Source of the DNA: Bacillus alkalisoli
GTDB lineage: Bacteria > Bacillota > Bacilli > Bacillales > Bacillaceae_I
Reading direction: 5' to 3'
Length of the DNA stretch: 64,000 nt
NCBI RefSeq assembly: GCF_002797415.1
Contig: NZ_KZ454944.1
Coordinates: 3,366,665-3,430,664, forward strand
Positions 52,503 to 62,191 of this stretch are shown in pieces (the first letter of the stretch is position 1; every line of letters begins with the position of its first letter). The notes under the pieces were generated by a model. The model did no database searches and was not told the origin of the DNA. It worked only from the letters and a program-made list of their open reading frames with translations. The translations under genes were made by a program, and so were the position numbers.

Positions 52503-54815
52503 CTATACATCCCGCAAAAATGGGCTCGGTTCTCCTACGCTGTAAAGCTGCAAATAATGCATTGCTCTCGTGCAGGAAGTATAAAAAACTCTGCGCAGAC
52601 TCTCCTCACCGTATACATGCTCCGATGCATCATAAATAATGACGGCATCGAATTCGATACCCTTGGACAAGTATGACGGTATGACAACTACTCCTTGCTC
52701 ATATTCAATCGAGTTGCTCTTTAAGAGTTTCATTTCATCAATGCCAGACAGAGATTCATATGCACGTACACTTTCCTCCGCAGATTTGCATATGATCGCA
52801 ATACTTTGATAGCCAACACTTTGTAACTCGGCGACTTTGGAGGCAATGCAGCTGTGCAGTTCTGCGTGATCGTGCAATTGTTTTAGCTCGGGTCTCTCAC
52901 CGTCACGTTCAAAAGGGATAATCCTTTCGCCGTTAGGTACTAGTCTTCGTGTAAATTCGATGATTGGTTTTGTTGACCTGTAGCTCCGTGTTATATTGAT
53001 CAATTCCGTTTTATCTGGTCCGTATAGATTGGTAAGTGTATGAAAATCTACCATTTCACTAGCATGTGCGAATATTGCTTGATTAAAGTCACCTAGCACA
53101 GTCATTCTTGCAGAAGGAAATAAACGCTTTAGAAACTCGAATTGAAAAGGTGAATAATCCTGCGCCTCGTCAACAACGATGTGTTTGATCAAGCTGTTTG
53201 TCTGAAAGCCTTCGATCAACTCTTTCAAAAGTAAAAATGGGGTTGCATCCTCATAAAATAATTTATCTTCCTCTAGCATATCTAGTGTTCCTTGACATAT
53301 TGCCGCCCACTCCGCTGGTGTCTCCCCTTCGATCCACTGTTTGATCTGCAGGGAATCAGTAAATAGTTGCTTGTAAATACCCTTATAATCGACAAAACGA
53401 AACGTTCGGATTCTCTTTCGCAACGGCTTCAATTTTTGGTGAACAATCAATTGGGCAAGTGCGGCTGGCTCGATCTCATAATCGCCAATCGACTCTCTAT
53501 TAAATCCGCGTTTTTTCGCTAAGTAGGCGTGTGCCTTATGATAATCATCTTCGCTAAGTAGCTCGATTTCCTCCTGTACCCATTGCTTTGTTCTTTCGAC
53601 CTTTTGGACCTCATTTATTTTTTTCAATAGATATTCTGTCAATTTTTCAAGTCTATTATGGAAACGGAGTGACGTGTCTTGACTGTAAAACCATTCTGCT
53701 ATTTGTTGTGCCGTAACGATTGGTTTCCCTCTGAAGGTAATGTCCTTAAATAGCATTCCTGATAATTCTAGTGACTGTCTGTATGATTGAATCGCCTCAA
53801 AAAAACGGGTAGATGCTTTAAAACGGATGCTTGCAAGCCTTGACCTGTACGCAGGAGTCTTTGCTGCGGTTAAAACATATTCCAATTGCTCGTATGGATT
53901 TTCAACTTGAAACTCTTTACTCAGCCGATGATCCAAGTATTCCTGAAATGTGACCTGCTGCATATTCTCTTCACCAACTTCAGGCAACACATTAGACACA
54001 TAACTGTTAAAAATCGAATTAGGAGAAAATAGAATAATTTGATCCGCATTCAGATTATCTCGATATTTGTAGAGTAAATAAGCAATCCGTTGCAGAGCTG
54101 CTGATGTCTTGCCACTGCCAGCTGCACCGTGAACAATGAGCAATCTCCCGTGGTCATGACGGATAATCCTGTTTTGCTCCTGTTGAATGGTCGCTACTAT
54201 GTTGTGCATTTGTTTGTCTTTGCCTTTTCCCAGAACCTGCTGTAAAATCTCGTCTCCAATCGTAAGACTCGTATCGAACATCGATTGAAGCACGCCGCCA
54301 CGGATAATGTATTGCCACTTTTTCTCCAATATGCCTTCGATTTCGCCTTCTGGTGTTACATACTTAGCTGGACCAGGCTCGTAATCATAATAGACACTCG
54401 AGACAGGAGCCCTCCAGTCGTAGATCAGGAAATTTTCCCCGCTAGTATCAGTAAGCGAGGAGATACCAATATAGATTTGTTCCTGAGTTGAAGTTCCTTC
54501 TTCCATAAAATCAATCCGCCCGAAGTACGGGATTTCCTCCATTCGGCGCAGCGTGGATAAACGTTTGGATGCATGTCTGTGGGTGCTTTGACTTACGGAC
54601 AGCGCTTGGGCCTCTTGACGCAAGCCGATAATGGTTTCAAGGTAATCATCAAAGGAATCCGTATTTACTTTGACTTCATCCCAAAAGTGTCTTCGGATAC
54701 CAACTACTTCGTTTTTACGTCTTACCGTTTCTTCTTCCAGTCTGTTGATTTCCTCCGTAATTGTCTCCATTACACTGCCTACTCGTTGTTGATCCAGCTG
54801 AAGTTCTGAATTCAT
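52503..54815 (-). CDS. helD: HelD-type UvrD-like helicase (RNA polymerase recycling factor)
   Basis: 770 aa from the ATG at 54815; a GTG at 54824 is the alternative (AAGGAG is 12 or 3 nt upstream). An N-terminal coiled coil (about 10-110), which enters the polymerase secondary channel in HelD, precedes FLIYDWRAPVSSVYYDYEPG. Walker A is GAAGSGKTS (about 235), Walker B IVVDEAQDYSP, and later helicase motifs ITRSYRS and SKGIEFDAVIIYD. Length matches B. subtilis HelD (774 aa). It releases stalled RNA polymerase from DNA and contributes to rifampicin tolerance in some species. Confidence 0.9.
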   Translation of the reverse strand: MNSELQLDQQRVGSVMETITEEINRLEEETVRRKNEVVGIRRHFWDEVKVNTDSFDDYLETIIGLRQEAQALSVSQSTHRHASKRLSTLRRMEEIPYFGRIDFMEEGTSTQEQIYIGISSLTDTSGENFLIYDWRAPVSSVYYDYEPGPAKYVTPEGEIEGILEKKWQYIIRGGVLQSMFDTSLTIGDEILQQVLGKGKDKQMHNIVATIQQEQNRIIRHDHGRLLIVHGAAGSGKTSAALQRIAYLLYKYRDNLNADQIILFSPNSIFNSYVSNVLPEVGEENMQQVTFQEYLDHRLSKEFQVENPYEQLEYVLTAAKTPAYRSRLASIRFKASTRFFEAIQSYRQSLELSGMLFKDITFRGKPIVTAQQIAEWFYSQDTSLRFHNRLEKLTEYLLKKINEVQKVERTKQWVQEEIELLSEDDYHKAHAYLAKKRGFNRESIGDYEIEPAALAQLIVHQKLKPLRKRIRTFRFVDYKGIYKQLFTDSLQIKQWIEGETPAEWAAICQGTLDMLEEDKLFYEDATPFLLLKELIEGFQTNSLIKHIVVDEAQDYSPFQFEFLKRLFPSARMTVLGDFNQAIFAHASEMVDFHTLTNLYGPDKTELINITRSYRSTKPIIEFTRRLVPNGERIIPFERDGERPELKQLHDHAELHSCIASKVAELQSVGYQSIAIICKSAEESVRAYESLSGIDEMKLLKSNSIEYEQGVVVIPSYLSKGIEFDAVIIYDASEHVYGEESLRRVFYTSCTRAMHYLQLYSVGEPSPFLRDV

Positions 54816-55020
54816 AGCAAACACTCACTCCTTAAAAAAATTCTATAAAAGGGTTGACTAACGCACCGGTTTCATTGTATAATTATAATAGGGATAATAT
54901 ATTTAAATACCAATTAAACAATGCATATCTATATAAATTTACCACAAGATCTTATTTTTTTCAATGTGTTGGACTTACAATTTTTAATCTTTTTCCATTA
55001 AACTATCTCACAATCCATAT

Positions 55021-55067
55021 AAAAAAGAGTAGTATTTACCGTTTTCAAGGTAAATACTACTCTTTTT
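55021..55067. terminator. Strong bidirectional-looking terminator
   Basis: AAAAAGAGTAGTATTTACC pairs with GGTAAATACTACTCTTTTT, a 19-bp stem with an 8-nt loop. The adjacent genes are both on the minus strand, so it may end an unrecognised short transcript. Confidence 0.8.
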
Positions 55068-55145
55068 ATGTTTTAGCAAGAGTTCTCAGCTAGACGATGA
55101 TTACCCGACGGTGGACTGACACCGAAATATGCACTTAAAATATGA

Positions 55146-55191
55146 ATAAACCCCAGTACGCAGCATTTTTAGCATACAGGGGGGCTTTATA
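55146..55191 (-). terminator. Terminator of CBO0543 copy 2
   Basis: TAAACCCCAGTACGCAGC and GCATACAGGGGGGCTTTA pair with two or three mismatches, starting 9 nt after the gene's stop. Confidence 0.6.
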
Positions 55192-55199
55192 CCAAAAAA

Positions 55200-55793
55200 T
55201 TAAAATCTTTTTTCACTTTTTTTAGCATGTTCTTCTTTTTCTAGATAAATAAACAAATTAGTTACCCATTTTGAAAGAAAAATGACAAAGACATAAACAA
55301 GGAAGATGTGAAAGTAATTTACCCATTTATACATCTGAAACATGTTGTGCATAGTTAGTAATGGTTTGAAAATAAAGGAAAATACTGCCCCTAGTATAAT
55401 AGAATAAACGTAATAATTTTTACCTTTGTTTAATGTCCATTGATACATTAAGATAAAGGAAACAGGGATAAGAGATGAATCTAAACTTACATTTTCAGGT
55501 AAAAAGGGGAAAAAATGAAACGGGAATGCCCATAGTCCATTTTTCAATCCGTATGAAACGATGTAGGAAATATAAAGATTGAAATTAATTCCATAAAACC
55601 CTAATAATATCGCTCTTTTTCGATCAATCTTGTAAAATAATATAGCTAATGGAATTATAAACATGGATAAGTTAACCCAAAATTGCCAAGTACCAAAATG
55701 CGAAAACTGTTGCCAATAGTCTAGCCATTTCTTAGAGACAAGTTCTTGTAAATCAATTATTTCTTCCAAATTTAATTGTTGTTTATTCACCAT
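55200..55793 (-). CDS. CBO0543 family membrane protein, copy 2
   Basis: 197 aa from the ATG at 55793 (GAAGGG about 11 nt upstream); a longer frame from a TTG at 55844 has no RBS. Five to six membrane helices. LPENVSLDSSLIPVSFILMY and then YVYSIILGAVFSFIFKPLL are typical CBO0543 blocks. An N-terminal soluble segment EEIIDLQELVSKKWLDYW is extra compared with copies 1 and 3. Function unknown. Confidence 0.65.
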   Translation of the reverse strand: MVNKQQLNLEEIIDLQELVSKKWLDYWQQFSHFGTWQFWVNLSMFIIPLAILFYKIDRKRAILLGFYGINFNLYISYIVSYGLKNGLWAFPFHFFPFLPENVSLDSSLIPVSFILMYQWTLNKGKNYYVYSIILGAVFSFIFKPLLTMHNMFQMYKWVNYFHIFLVYVFVIFLSKWVTNLFIYLEKEEHAKKSEKRF

Positions 55794-55844
55794 TCCACTT
55801 CTACCCTTCAAATAGTAAAAATTTGATAAATTTAAGAAATCCAA

Positions 55845-56163
55845 TGAATAACACTAGTTCTTTTCTGTGTATTGTAACCTTATTAAGATATCCCTATCCA
55901 AAACAATGAAATAATGAATGATTATTACTACAACTAGTTACTTCGAAAAACTGGCCAGACCCCCAATGCTTTAAGGTTTTACCAAACTTGGGAACTGGCT
56001 CTATCGCCTTATTTTCTCCACAAATGTTTAAGAAAACTAAATATTGCAATTAGAAATCTTCACTGTATAAATATAAAATCGAAACCCGACTAAAATGAGC
56101 ATGTAATGTCGGGTAATGGGTCTTTTATCCTGTTAGTATATTGATGAAAGGTGGTTAAATTAA
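55845..56163. other. Intergenic region with one REP-like copy
   Basis: 319 bp with the family i repeat at 55952-56003; the rest is the divergent promoter region of CBO0543 copy 2 and the AraC remnant. Confidence 0.5.
55952..56003. repeat. REP-like repeat, family i
   Basis: GGCCAGACCCCCAATGC, then GGTTTTACCAAACTTGGG and AACTGGCTC. Confidence 0.65.
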
Positions 56164-57011
56164 ATGGATATGTTACAAGGAATGAACAATGCTCTAAATT
56201 ATATTGAAGACAATTTGGCTAGTACTATTGAATTAAATGAAGTAGCGAATAGAGCCTTCTGCTCTGAGTATCATTTCAAACGTCTATTTACCATTCTGTC
56301 AGGTATCACTATTCTGAGTACATTCGCAGAAGGCGACTTACTTTGGCTGCTCTAGAATTGAAGGACTCTCAAGTTAAAGTAATTGATATTGCAATGAAGT
56401 ATGGATATCAATCTCCTGATGCCTTTTCACGAGCTTTTCAAAATTACCACGGAGTAACTCCTTCCTTATCAAGAAGGCCTCAACAAAAATTAAAAGCATA
56501 TCCAAGAATGACCTTTCAATTAACTATTCAAGGAGGAATCGAAATGAAATACCGTATTGTTGAAAATGAAGCATTTAAAGTTATTGGAGTTAAGTATGAG
56601 GTCAAAATGGAAAATGAAATCCTATCCCCTACCTATGAAAATATGATTGCAGGTATCAGTGATGAGAAAATGAGTGAAATGGAGTCCTTCTCTAATAAGG
56701 AACCTATTGGGATTGTTCATGTATCCGTCAACTACTCAGAGAGTCCGGATGGGAAGGTAATTTTTAACCAATATATTGGTGCCGTTACTACAAAGGGAGA
56801 GAAAAGTGAGTATTCAACATTAGAAGTCCCTGCGTTAACCTGGGCAATTTTTGAAGTGGATGGGGATTGGCTACAAGTAGAAAAGCATTGGCAGCGAATT
56901 TACTCCGAGTGGTTACCGACATCTTCCTATGAGCTAATAGTAGGGGGACCGGAAATACTAGCTAGCAAAGATCAAAAAAGTGAGATCTGGATCTCTATTA
57001 AGAAAAAGTAG
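56164..57011 (+). pseudogene. AraC-family regulator with GyrI-like domain, frameshifted
   Basis: The first frame (56164-56355) encodes an AraC HTH start, MDMLQGMNNALNYIEDNLAS to EYHFKRLFTILSGIT. Near 56310 the coding frame shifts: the other frame continues SEYIRRRRLTLAALELK and AMKYGYQSPDAFSRAFQNYH, then a GyrI-like effector-binding domain (about 150 aa) to 57011. One base lost, or two gained, in GGTATCACTATTCTGAG would explain it. All else looks intact (about 282 aa in total), so the change is recent, or a sequencing error. Confidence 0.8.
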
Positions 57012-57057
57012 AAAATAAGCCTCTACTTATTTCTATCCCAGACCAAACGTGTTAAAG

Positions 57058-57092
57058 GCTGACTTAGGTGTATTCTTAGTCCGTCTTTTTTT
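57058..57092 (+). terminator. Terminator after the AraC/GyrI remnant
   Basis: GGCTGACTTAG pairs imperfectly with CTTAGTCCGTC, followed by TTTTTTT. Confidence 0.55.
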
Positions 57093-57103
57093 CAAAAAAA
57101 GGT

Positions 57104-57149
57104 GCCTACCCCCAGTACGTTAACGTTTTACCAACCTGGAGGACTGGCA
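57104..57149. repeat. REP-like repeat, family i
   Basis: GTGCCTACCCCCAGTACG, then TTAACGTTTTACCAACC and TGGAGGACTGGC. Confidence 0.65.
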
Positions 57150-57200
57150 ATAAAAATCCAACATATATCTATGGAAATTCGTCAAATCGAAGATAAGAAA

Positions 57201-57527
57201 TTATACCCCGTCCCCAATTTCACATGGATGCCACTGGTATTTAGATAAGTCAATATTTCCATTAGCACTTACTTCAACGCCCTCGATTTGCAGGGTCATC
57301 TTTTGTTCGTTGTAGGATTCATCATCTTGAAGGGCAATCTGTCCCTTAGCGTTAATTACTCGATGCCATGGGAGACGATGCTTCTTACTCATCGAATGGA
57401 GGATACGAACAACTTGTCTGGCAGCTCTTGGACTTCCTGCGAGCCCTGCAATCTGCCCATATGTCATGACCCCGCCTTTAGGTATGGATCGAATAATGTC
57501 TATCACTCTTTCGGTAAAAGGTGTCAC
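57201..57527 (-). CDS. Alkyltransferase-like (ATL) protein, MGMT family without the reactive Cys
   Basis: 108 aa from a GTG at 57527 with AGGAGG 10 nt upstream; the frame's TTG at 57548 precedes that RBS. The MGMT C-terminal fold is complete, with YGQIAGLAGSPRAARQVV as the DNA-binding helix-turn-helix and Arg finger. The active site reads LPWHRVIN instead of PCHRV: Trp replaces the methyl-accepting Cys, the mark of ATL proteins, which flag O6-alkylguanine for nucleotide excision repair. The last codons and the stop lie within a half copy of the GGGGACGGGG repeat. Confidence 0.85.
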   Translation of the reverse strand: MTPFTERVIDIIRSIPKGGVMTYGQIAGLAGSPRAARQVVRILHSMSKKHRLPWHRVINAKGQIALQDDESYNEQKMTLQIEGVEVSANGNIDLSKYQWHPCEIGDGV

Positions 57528-57718
57528 TATAATAGGTCCTCCTATCAATCAAACGTTCTTTACTAGTAATAAGATGCTCTTGTTTTATCAAAGATTTCTT
57601 TCCTACTAAAACAATTAATAATGTTAATTTCCAACCGGAACTCTACATCCCTTAAGAATGCTACTATTTCATTATCATTTAATCAAACGTTTGTTTAAAA
57701 ATTACTATGTTAGAAATA

Positions 57719-57768
57719 AAGAGGCTACCAAAAAGTCAGATTCCTCTAACTTCCTAGCCGCCTCTTCT
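57719..57768 (-). terminator. Terminator of the CHASE3 MCP gene
   Basis: AAAGAGGCTACC and GGCCGCCTCTT-like arms (AGCCGCCTCTT at 57758) pair around a 25-nt loop. It begins 13 nt after the MCP stop. Confidence 0.5.
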
Positions 57769-57780
57769 TCATTGCTATTA

Positions 57781-59484
57781 TTAAACTTTAAAACTAGAAA
57801 CCATTTCTTTTAATTTATGTGCATGTTCAGCTAGTTCTACTGCGCTGGAATTCATTTGTTCCATTGCGGCTAAACCTTCTTCTGAAGCTGCAGCATTGTT
57901 TTGGTTTCCTTTTGATGTTTCTTTTGCAATCTCAGATACTTCTCTGAACACTTCTGTTACTTCTTCACTCAGTTTATATGTGTTGTTTACTTCTTCTCTA
58001 ATATCATCCACTAATGATAGTGTTTCGAATATTTTATTTTCAATAACAGATAATGATTCTTTCGTTAATTTAGCATTGGAGACACTTAATTTCGCCTCAT
58101 CATTTACTTCACTTGTAGAGGATATTGCCGTTTCCATTTCTTGTTGAATTTCAGAAATAATCGTTCCTACATTTTTAGAAGAGTGTTTGGATTGCTCGGC
58201 CAGTTTTCGAACTTCTGCTGCTACTACTGCAAAGCCTTTCCCTGCTTCACCAGCACGAGATGCTTCGATTGCGGCATTTAGTGCTAAAAGGTTCGTTTGT
58301 TCCGCAATTTTGTTGATGTCTTCTACGATTTTTTCAATTTCGCTAGATTTATCGACTAAGATTTTCATCATTTCTAAGTTAGCATTTGATAACGATTGTA
58401 GCTTTTGGATACTTTCCGATTGTCTATTCACGCTTGCTACACCTTGATAGGAAGCCTCTTTCATTTCGGACGATTTATCTTTGACTATGACAACTTTTTC
58501 ATTCACATTTTTATTAAACATATTCAATTCTTCCATTTTATTTAGAGAAGACTCCGCATAAGTGGAGGTCTCTTCTGAACCTGTGGCTATTTCATTGTTT
58601 GTTTCAGCTATTTGTGAAATGGTTTTCGTTGTTTCGTTTGAAGCGATAAGTAACTCTTCACTGCTTATCGCAACCGAATTAGCTGTTTGATTAACTTCCT
58701 TTACTAAGTTACCTATACTCTCTATTAATTTATTCGTATTTTCTCCTAATTCAGCAATTTCATCTTTTGATTTCAGATTAATTCTTTTCGTTAAATCTCC
58801 ACCTGAATTGGACATATCTAAAATCAGCTGACTTATATAACGTAGGTTAGTTGTTATATTCTTTGTGATGCTAATTCCTAGTATAGTTGCTATGATGATA
58901 ATCAAAACAATGAATATAATTAAGATGATCTCTGTCCATAGGATTAAGGAATTCAGTTCAGCCACTCTATTCTCGGTAAGTGATTGCTCCTCTAAAATAA
59001 ACTCTTCCATCAATACCCTGATTTGGTCCATATAATATTTTCCACCTTCAAAGTCAGCTAAAACAACGGTTGTTTGAAGGTCGTTTTTTATTCTAATATC
59101 AATATTTCTATCAATGTATTCCACTAGCCATTTATCCACTAAAGTAAGTATCTCATTTATACTTTCTACTTGTTGTGGACTATTACTAACATCCTCTAAA
59201 ATTAGGTCAAACTTATTCACTATTGCACCTTTAGCATGGTAATAAGGTTCTAGATAGATGGTATCCCCTGTGAATAAAAAACCTCTTTCTCCAGTTTCGA
59301 TATCTACTATAAGCTTTTGAATATCCTTAGCATTCGATATCACTTGAAAATCATTTTCGATTATATAATCAAGTTCACCCTTTAATTTTGTAAAAGAAAA
59401 TATTGTAACTAAACAAATCGTTATTAAAGAGATTATTAAAATACTAATTGAAAAAATCAACTTACTCTTAATAGTTCTAAGCAC
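57781..59484 (-). CDS. Methyl-accepting chemotaxis protein with CHASE3-type sensor
   Basis: 567 aa from a GTG after AGGAGG. TM1 at about 8-30; an extracellular helical region (about 31-180) with [15 protein letters not shown], the CHASE3 signature; TM2 at about 184-208; HAMP (about 209-262); MCP signalling domain with tip [19 protein letters not shown] and [14 protein letters not shown]. It relays an external signal to CheA/CheW. Not related in the sensor part to the MCP at 40638. Confidence 0.92.
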   Translation of the reverse strand: MLRTIKSKLIFSISILIISLITICLVTIFSFTKLKGELDYIIENDFQVISNAKDIQKLIVDIETGERGFLFTGDTIYLEPYYHAKGAIVNKFDLILEDVSNSPQQVESINEILTLVDKWLVEYIDRNIDIRIKNDLQTTVVLADFEGGKYYMDQIRVLMEEFILEEQSLTENRVAELNSLILWTEIILIIFIVLIIIIATILGISITKNITTNLRYISQLILDMSNSGGDLTKRINLKSKDEIAELGENTNKLIESIGNLVKEVNQTANSVAISSEELLIASNETTKTISQIAETNNEIATGSEETSTYAESSLNKMEELNMFNKNVNEKVVIVKDKSSEMKEASYQGVASVNRQSESIQKLQSLSNANLEMMKILVDKSSEIEKIVEDINKIAEQTNLLALNAAIEASRAGEAGKGFAVVAAEVRKLAEQSKHSSKNVGTIISEIQQEMETAISSTSEVNDEAKLSVSNAKLTKESLSVIENKIFETLSLVDDIREEVNNTYKLSEEVTEVFREVSEIAKETSKGNQNNAAASEEGLAAMEQMNSSAVELAEHAHKLKEMVSSFKV

Positions 59485-59597
59485 TTAAAATTTCCTCCTA
59501 AAATCAAACTAGCATCATACCTTTAATATATCGACTTAGAGGCATAAATTTTCAATTAATATACATACTATTTTTAATTAACTTTTTAGGAAGCAGG

Positions 59598-61058
59598 ATG
59601 AGTATGTATTTTAAGAGGCTTTATTCGAAAAAACAAGATAATAAAACAAACAGTCTTACACAAGTACTGAGTGTAGATTTAGATAAGTCCCTTAATATAG
59701 CCTTAATTAAAAAACTTACACATGATACGGATGACTTAATAATAAAGGAGTTTAATGAAGAAATCACCTTGGTTTATTTTGCTTCTAGAGTAGACCACAG
59801 TGAATTACAAAAATATATTCTTTCGCCATTAGCTCATCATCAATCAGTTGAATTTCTTGAAAATACCTCACTAAATAAGTATGCAAAAACAAATGACCTT
59901 AATGAGGCTGTTGAATTTTTATCTCTAGGTAAATGTTTAATTATTCAAGATAATAATCCGATTATTATTGCTATACATGTAGAAAACGTGATGAAGAGAG
60001 AAGTTTCAGAGCCAATTAATGAACAAGTTATACGAGGATCTCATATAGGGCTAATTGAAAGAATTTCTTCAAATATCAATATAATACGGTCCAATGTTCA
60101 CCACCCTGGAATGGTTGTAAAATACATTAAAAGTGATAAGAACAAGACAAATGATCGTATAGCTCTACTTTATATCGAAGAACTAGCAGATAAAGAAGTA
60201 ATTATTAAAGTAAATAATAAATTAAAAAATATTAATACTGACAATATCAACTACACTTATTTCAATGAAGAATTACTCGAAAATAATACTTTCTCTCCCT
60301 TCCCGCAAGTATTAAATACTGAAAGAGTAGACAGAGTAGTAACTAATTTACTTGAAGGAAGAATTGTACTTCTTATTGATGGGAGTCCGACTGCTTACAT
60401 TTTGCCAATAACATTTTTTACTTTTTATCAGTCACCAGATGATTACCAAAGTAGGTGGATAATAGGGAGCTTTTATCGTATTTTACGTTTAATGAGCTTC
60501 CTTATTGCCTTAAGCTTACCTCCACTTTACATCGCAGTCATTGCATTTCATTATGAAGTTGTTCCAGGAGATTTGGCATTAACTTTTAAAGATTCCGTTC
60601 AAGAAATACCATATCCACCAATTGTTGAAGCAATTATATTAGAGATTACTATTGAATTAATAAGAGAGGCAGGAATAAGACTTCCCAATCCATTGGGACC
60701 TACAATTGGTATTGTGGGAGGTTTAGTAATTGGAGATGCAGTTGTAAATGCTGGCTTAGTTTCCACTTTAATGATAATTGTTGTTGCACTAACTGCAGTT
60801 GCTTCCTTTGCTGTGCCTACCTATGAATTAAGTATGTCAAAAAGAATTTTGAGGTTTCCGCTTATGGTTGCTGCTGCTTGCTTTGGATTTATTGGAATTA
60901 TCATTGGGTTTTCCATTATATTAATTCACCTTTGCCAATTAGAATCTTACGGAAAGCCATATCTTTATCCTATATCACCTTTTGATCCAAAAGAATTTAG
61001 AGATAGCATATTTAGACTTCCAAACTGGATAATAAAAGATGAATCATCTAATAAGTAA
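59598..61058 (+). CDS. Spore germination receptor subunit A (GerAA/GerKA type)
   Basis: 486 aa. A soluble N-terminal domain (about 1-280) is followed by five membrane helices (about 285-465). IRSNVHHPGMVVKYIKSD and later GSPTAYILPITFFTFYQSPD plus GRIVLLIDG are GerA-family landmarks. AGGA lies 6 nt before the ATG. First gene of an A-B-C tricistron; the complex sits in the spore inner membrane and binds germinants (amino acids, sugars or nucleosides). The specific receptor type cannot be told. Confidence 0.93.
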   Translation: MSMYFKRLYSKKQDNKTNSLTQVLSVDLDKSLNIALIKKLTHDTDDLIIKEFNEEITLVYFASRVDHSELQKYILSPLAHHQSVEFLENTSLNKYAKTNDLNEAVEFLSLGKCLIIQDNNPIIIAIHVENVMKREVSEPINEQVIRGSHIGLIERISSNINIIRSNVHHPGMVVKYIKSDKNKTNDRIALLYIEELADKEVIIKVNNKLKNINTDNINYTYFNEELLENNTFSPFPQVLNTERVDRVVTNLLEGRIVLLIDGSPTAYILPITFFTFYQSPDDYQSRWIIGSFYRILRLMSFLIALSLPPLYIAVIAFHYEVVPGDLALTFKDSVQEIPYPPIVEAIILEITIELIREAGIRLPNPLGPTIGIVGGLVIGDAVVNAGLVSTLMIIVVALTAVASFAVPTYELSMSKRILRFPLMVAAACFGFIGIIIGFSIILIHLCQLESYGKPYLYPISPFDPKEFRDSIFRLPNWIIKDESSNK

Positions 61059-61081
61059 AATGATAGAGAGTGTGCAACAAA

Positions 61082-62191
61082 GTGAATATTAATAAAAATG
61101 AACTAACACAATGGCAACTATTTTTTCTCATTGTACAGACGCAAATAGGAATAAGTATCTTATCCCTTCCAAATACAGTTTTCAAAAATGCAAAGTGGGA
61201 TGGCTGGATTTCTGTCTTAATTGCTGGTATAGGAATTCAAATTATTATAACTGTTATTTGGATGTTACTAAAAAACAAGAATAAAATGGAGTCCATTTTT
61301 AGTAAACAAACTTTAATATTTGGAAAGAAAATTGGTTCTTTTTTTAACTTATTATATATATTGTTTTTTATTATGATCTTTTCGTTCGTCTTGGTTTTAT
61401 ATAGTGAGATAATCAAAACTTGGATTCTCATTTATACACCACATTGGCTTATAGTCTTAACATTATTAATCCCAATTGTATACTTGGTCAGAGCTGGTCT
61501 CCAACCGCTTGCTCGATTTTATGTTTTGACGATTCCTATAATTATTCTAATTATTATCTCCATTGCCATTTCCTATAAACGAGTAAATATATTCTATATA
61601 CTGCCAATTGGATATAACGGACTCCAAAACATCCTTATCGCTTCCAAAGACTGTATTATTGCAATGCTTGGTTTAGAGGTCATTATGGTTGGATACACAC
61701 ACACAAAGATAGCACCTAAAAAAGCTTATTTTATGTCGAGTTTGGCAAATATCGTTGTAACTATCATTTATTCATTTACCGTTTTTACTTGCTCTATCTA
61801 TTTTAGTCCGGAGGAAATTAACATAGTTCCACATCCAGTACTTTATATGACGAAAGGTTTTACTTCACCAATTATTGAGAGAGTTGACTTAATTTTTGTC
61901 ACTTTATGGGTATTGTTAGTGATTACTACAGCATCATCTTACCTTTATATGGCAAGTTTTGGATTAAAGTATACGTTTAAAAAAGTAAATTTTAAAGCAA
62001 TTGTTATAGTGGTTGGATTTCTTTCCTTTTTTTTAACGTTTATACCTAGAGAACAATATTTGTTAATTAAAGATATAGGAAAAGTAATCAGTTTTGTTAG
62101 TTTCGGTTTCTTGTTCTTTTTACCTGTTTTTCTATTAATACTTTCTATCTTTATTAAGAGGAAAGGAGAAAAAAATGAAACAACTACATAA
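61082..62191 (+). CDS. Spore germination receptor subunit B (GerAB/GerKB type)
   Basis: 369 aa from a GTG at 61082 (AGAGAGTG 9 nt upstream); GTG at 61070 is the alternative. Ten membrane helices of the APC transporter fold. TQIGISILSLP near the start is the helix-1 motif of this family. It is the germinant-binding and channel-like subunit. The stop overlaps the start of the C gene by 17 bp, so translation is coupled. Confidence 0.92.
   Translation: MNINKNELTQWQLFFLIVQTQIGISILSLPNTVFKNAKWDGWISVLIAGIGIQIIITVIWMLLKNKNKMESIFSKQTLIFGKKIGSFFNLLYILFFIMIFSFVLVLYSEIIKTWILIYTPHWLIVLTLLIPIVYLVRAGLQPLARFYVLTIPIIILIIISIAISYKRVNIFYILPIGYNGLQNILIASKDCIIAMLGLEVIMVGYTHTKIAPKKAYFMSSLANIVVTIIYSFTVFTCSIYFSPEEINIVPHPVLYMTKGFTSPIIERVDLIFVTLWVLLVITTASSYLYMASFGLKYTFKKVNFKAIVIVVGFLSFFLTFIPREQYLLIKDIGKVISFVSFGFLFFLPVFLLILSIFIKRKGEKNETTT

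Larger units (their letters stand above)
54816..55199. other. Intergenic region with two terminators
   Basis: 384 bp. It holds the helD promoter region, the hairpins at 55021-55067 and 55146-55191, and a short stretch near 55090-55130 (ACGATGATTACCCGACGG) of unknown origin. No gene seen. Confidence 0.5.

Noticed and set aside
55021-55067. Terminator of helD or of CBO0543 copy 2
   Set aside because: It lies upstream of helD and beyond the copy 2 hairpin at 55146-55191, so it may belong to a short unknown transcript; kept only as a terminator.
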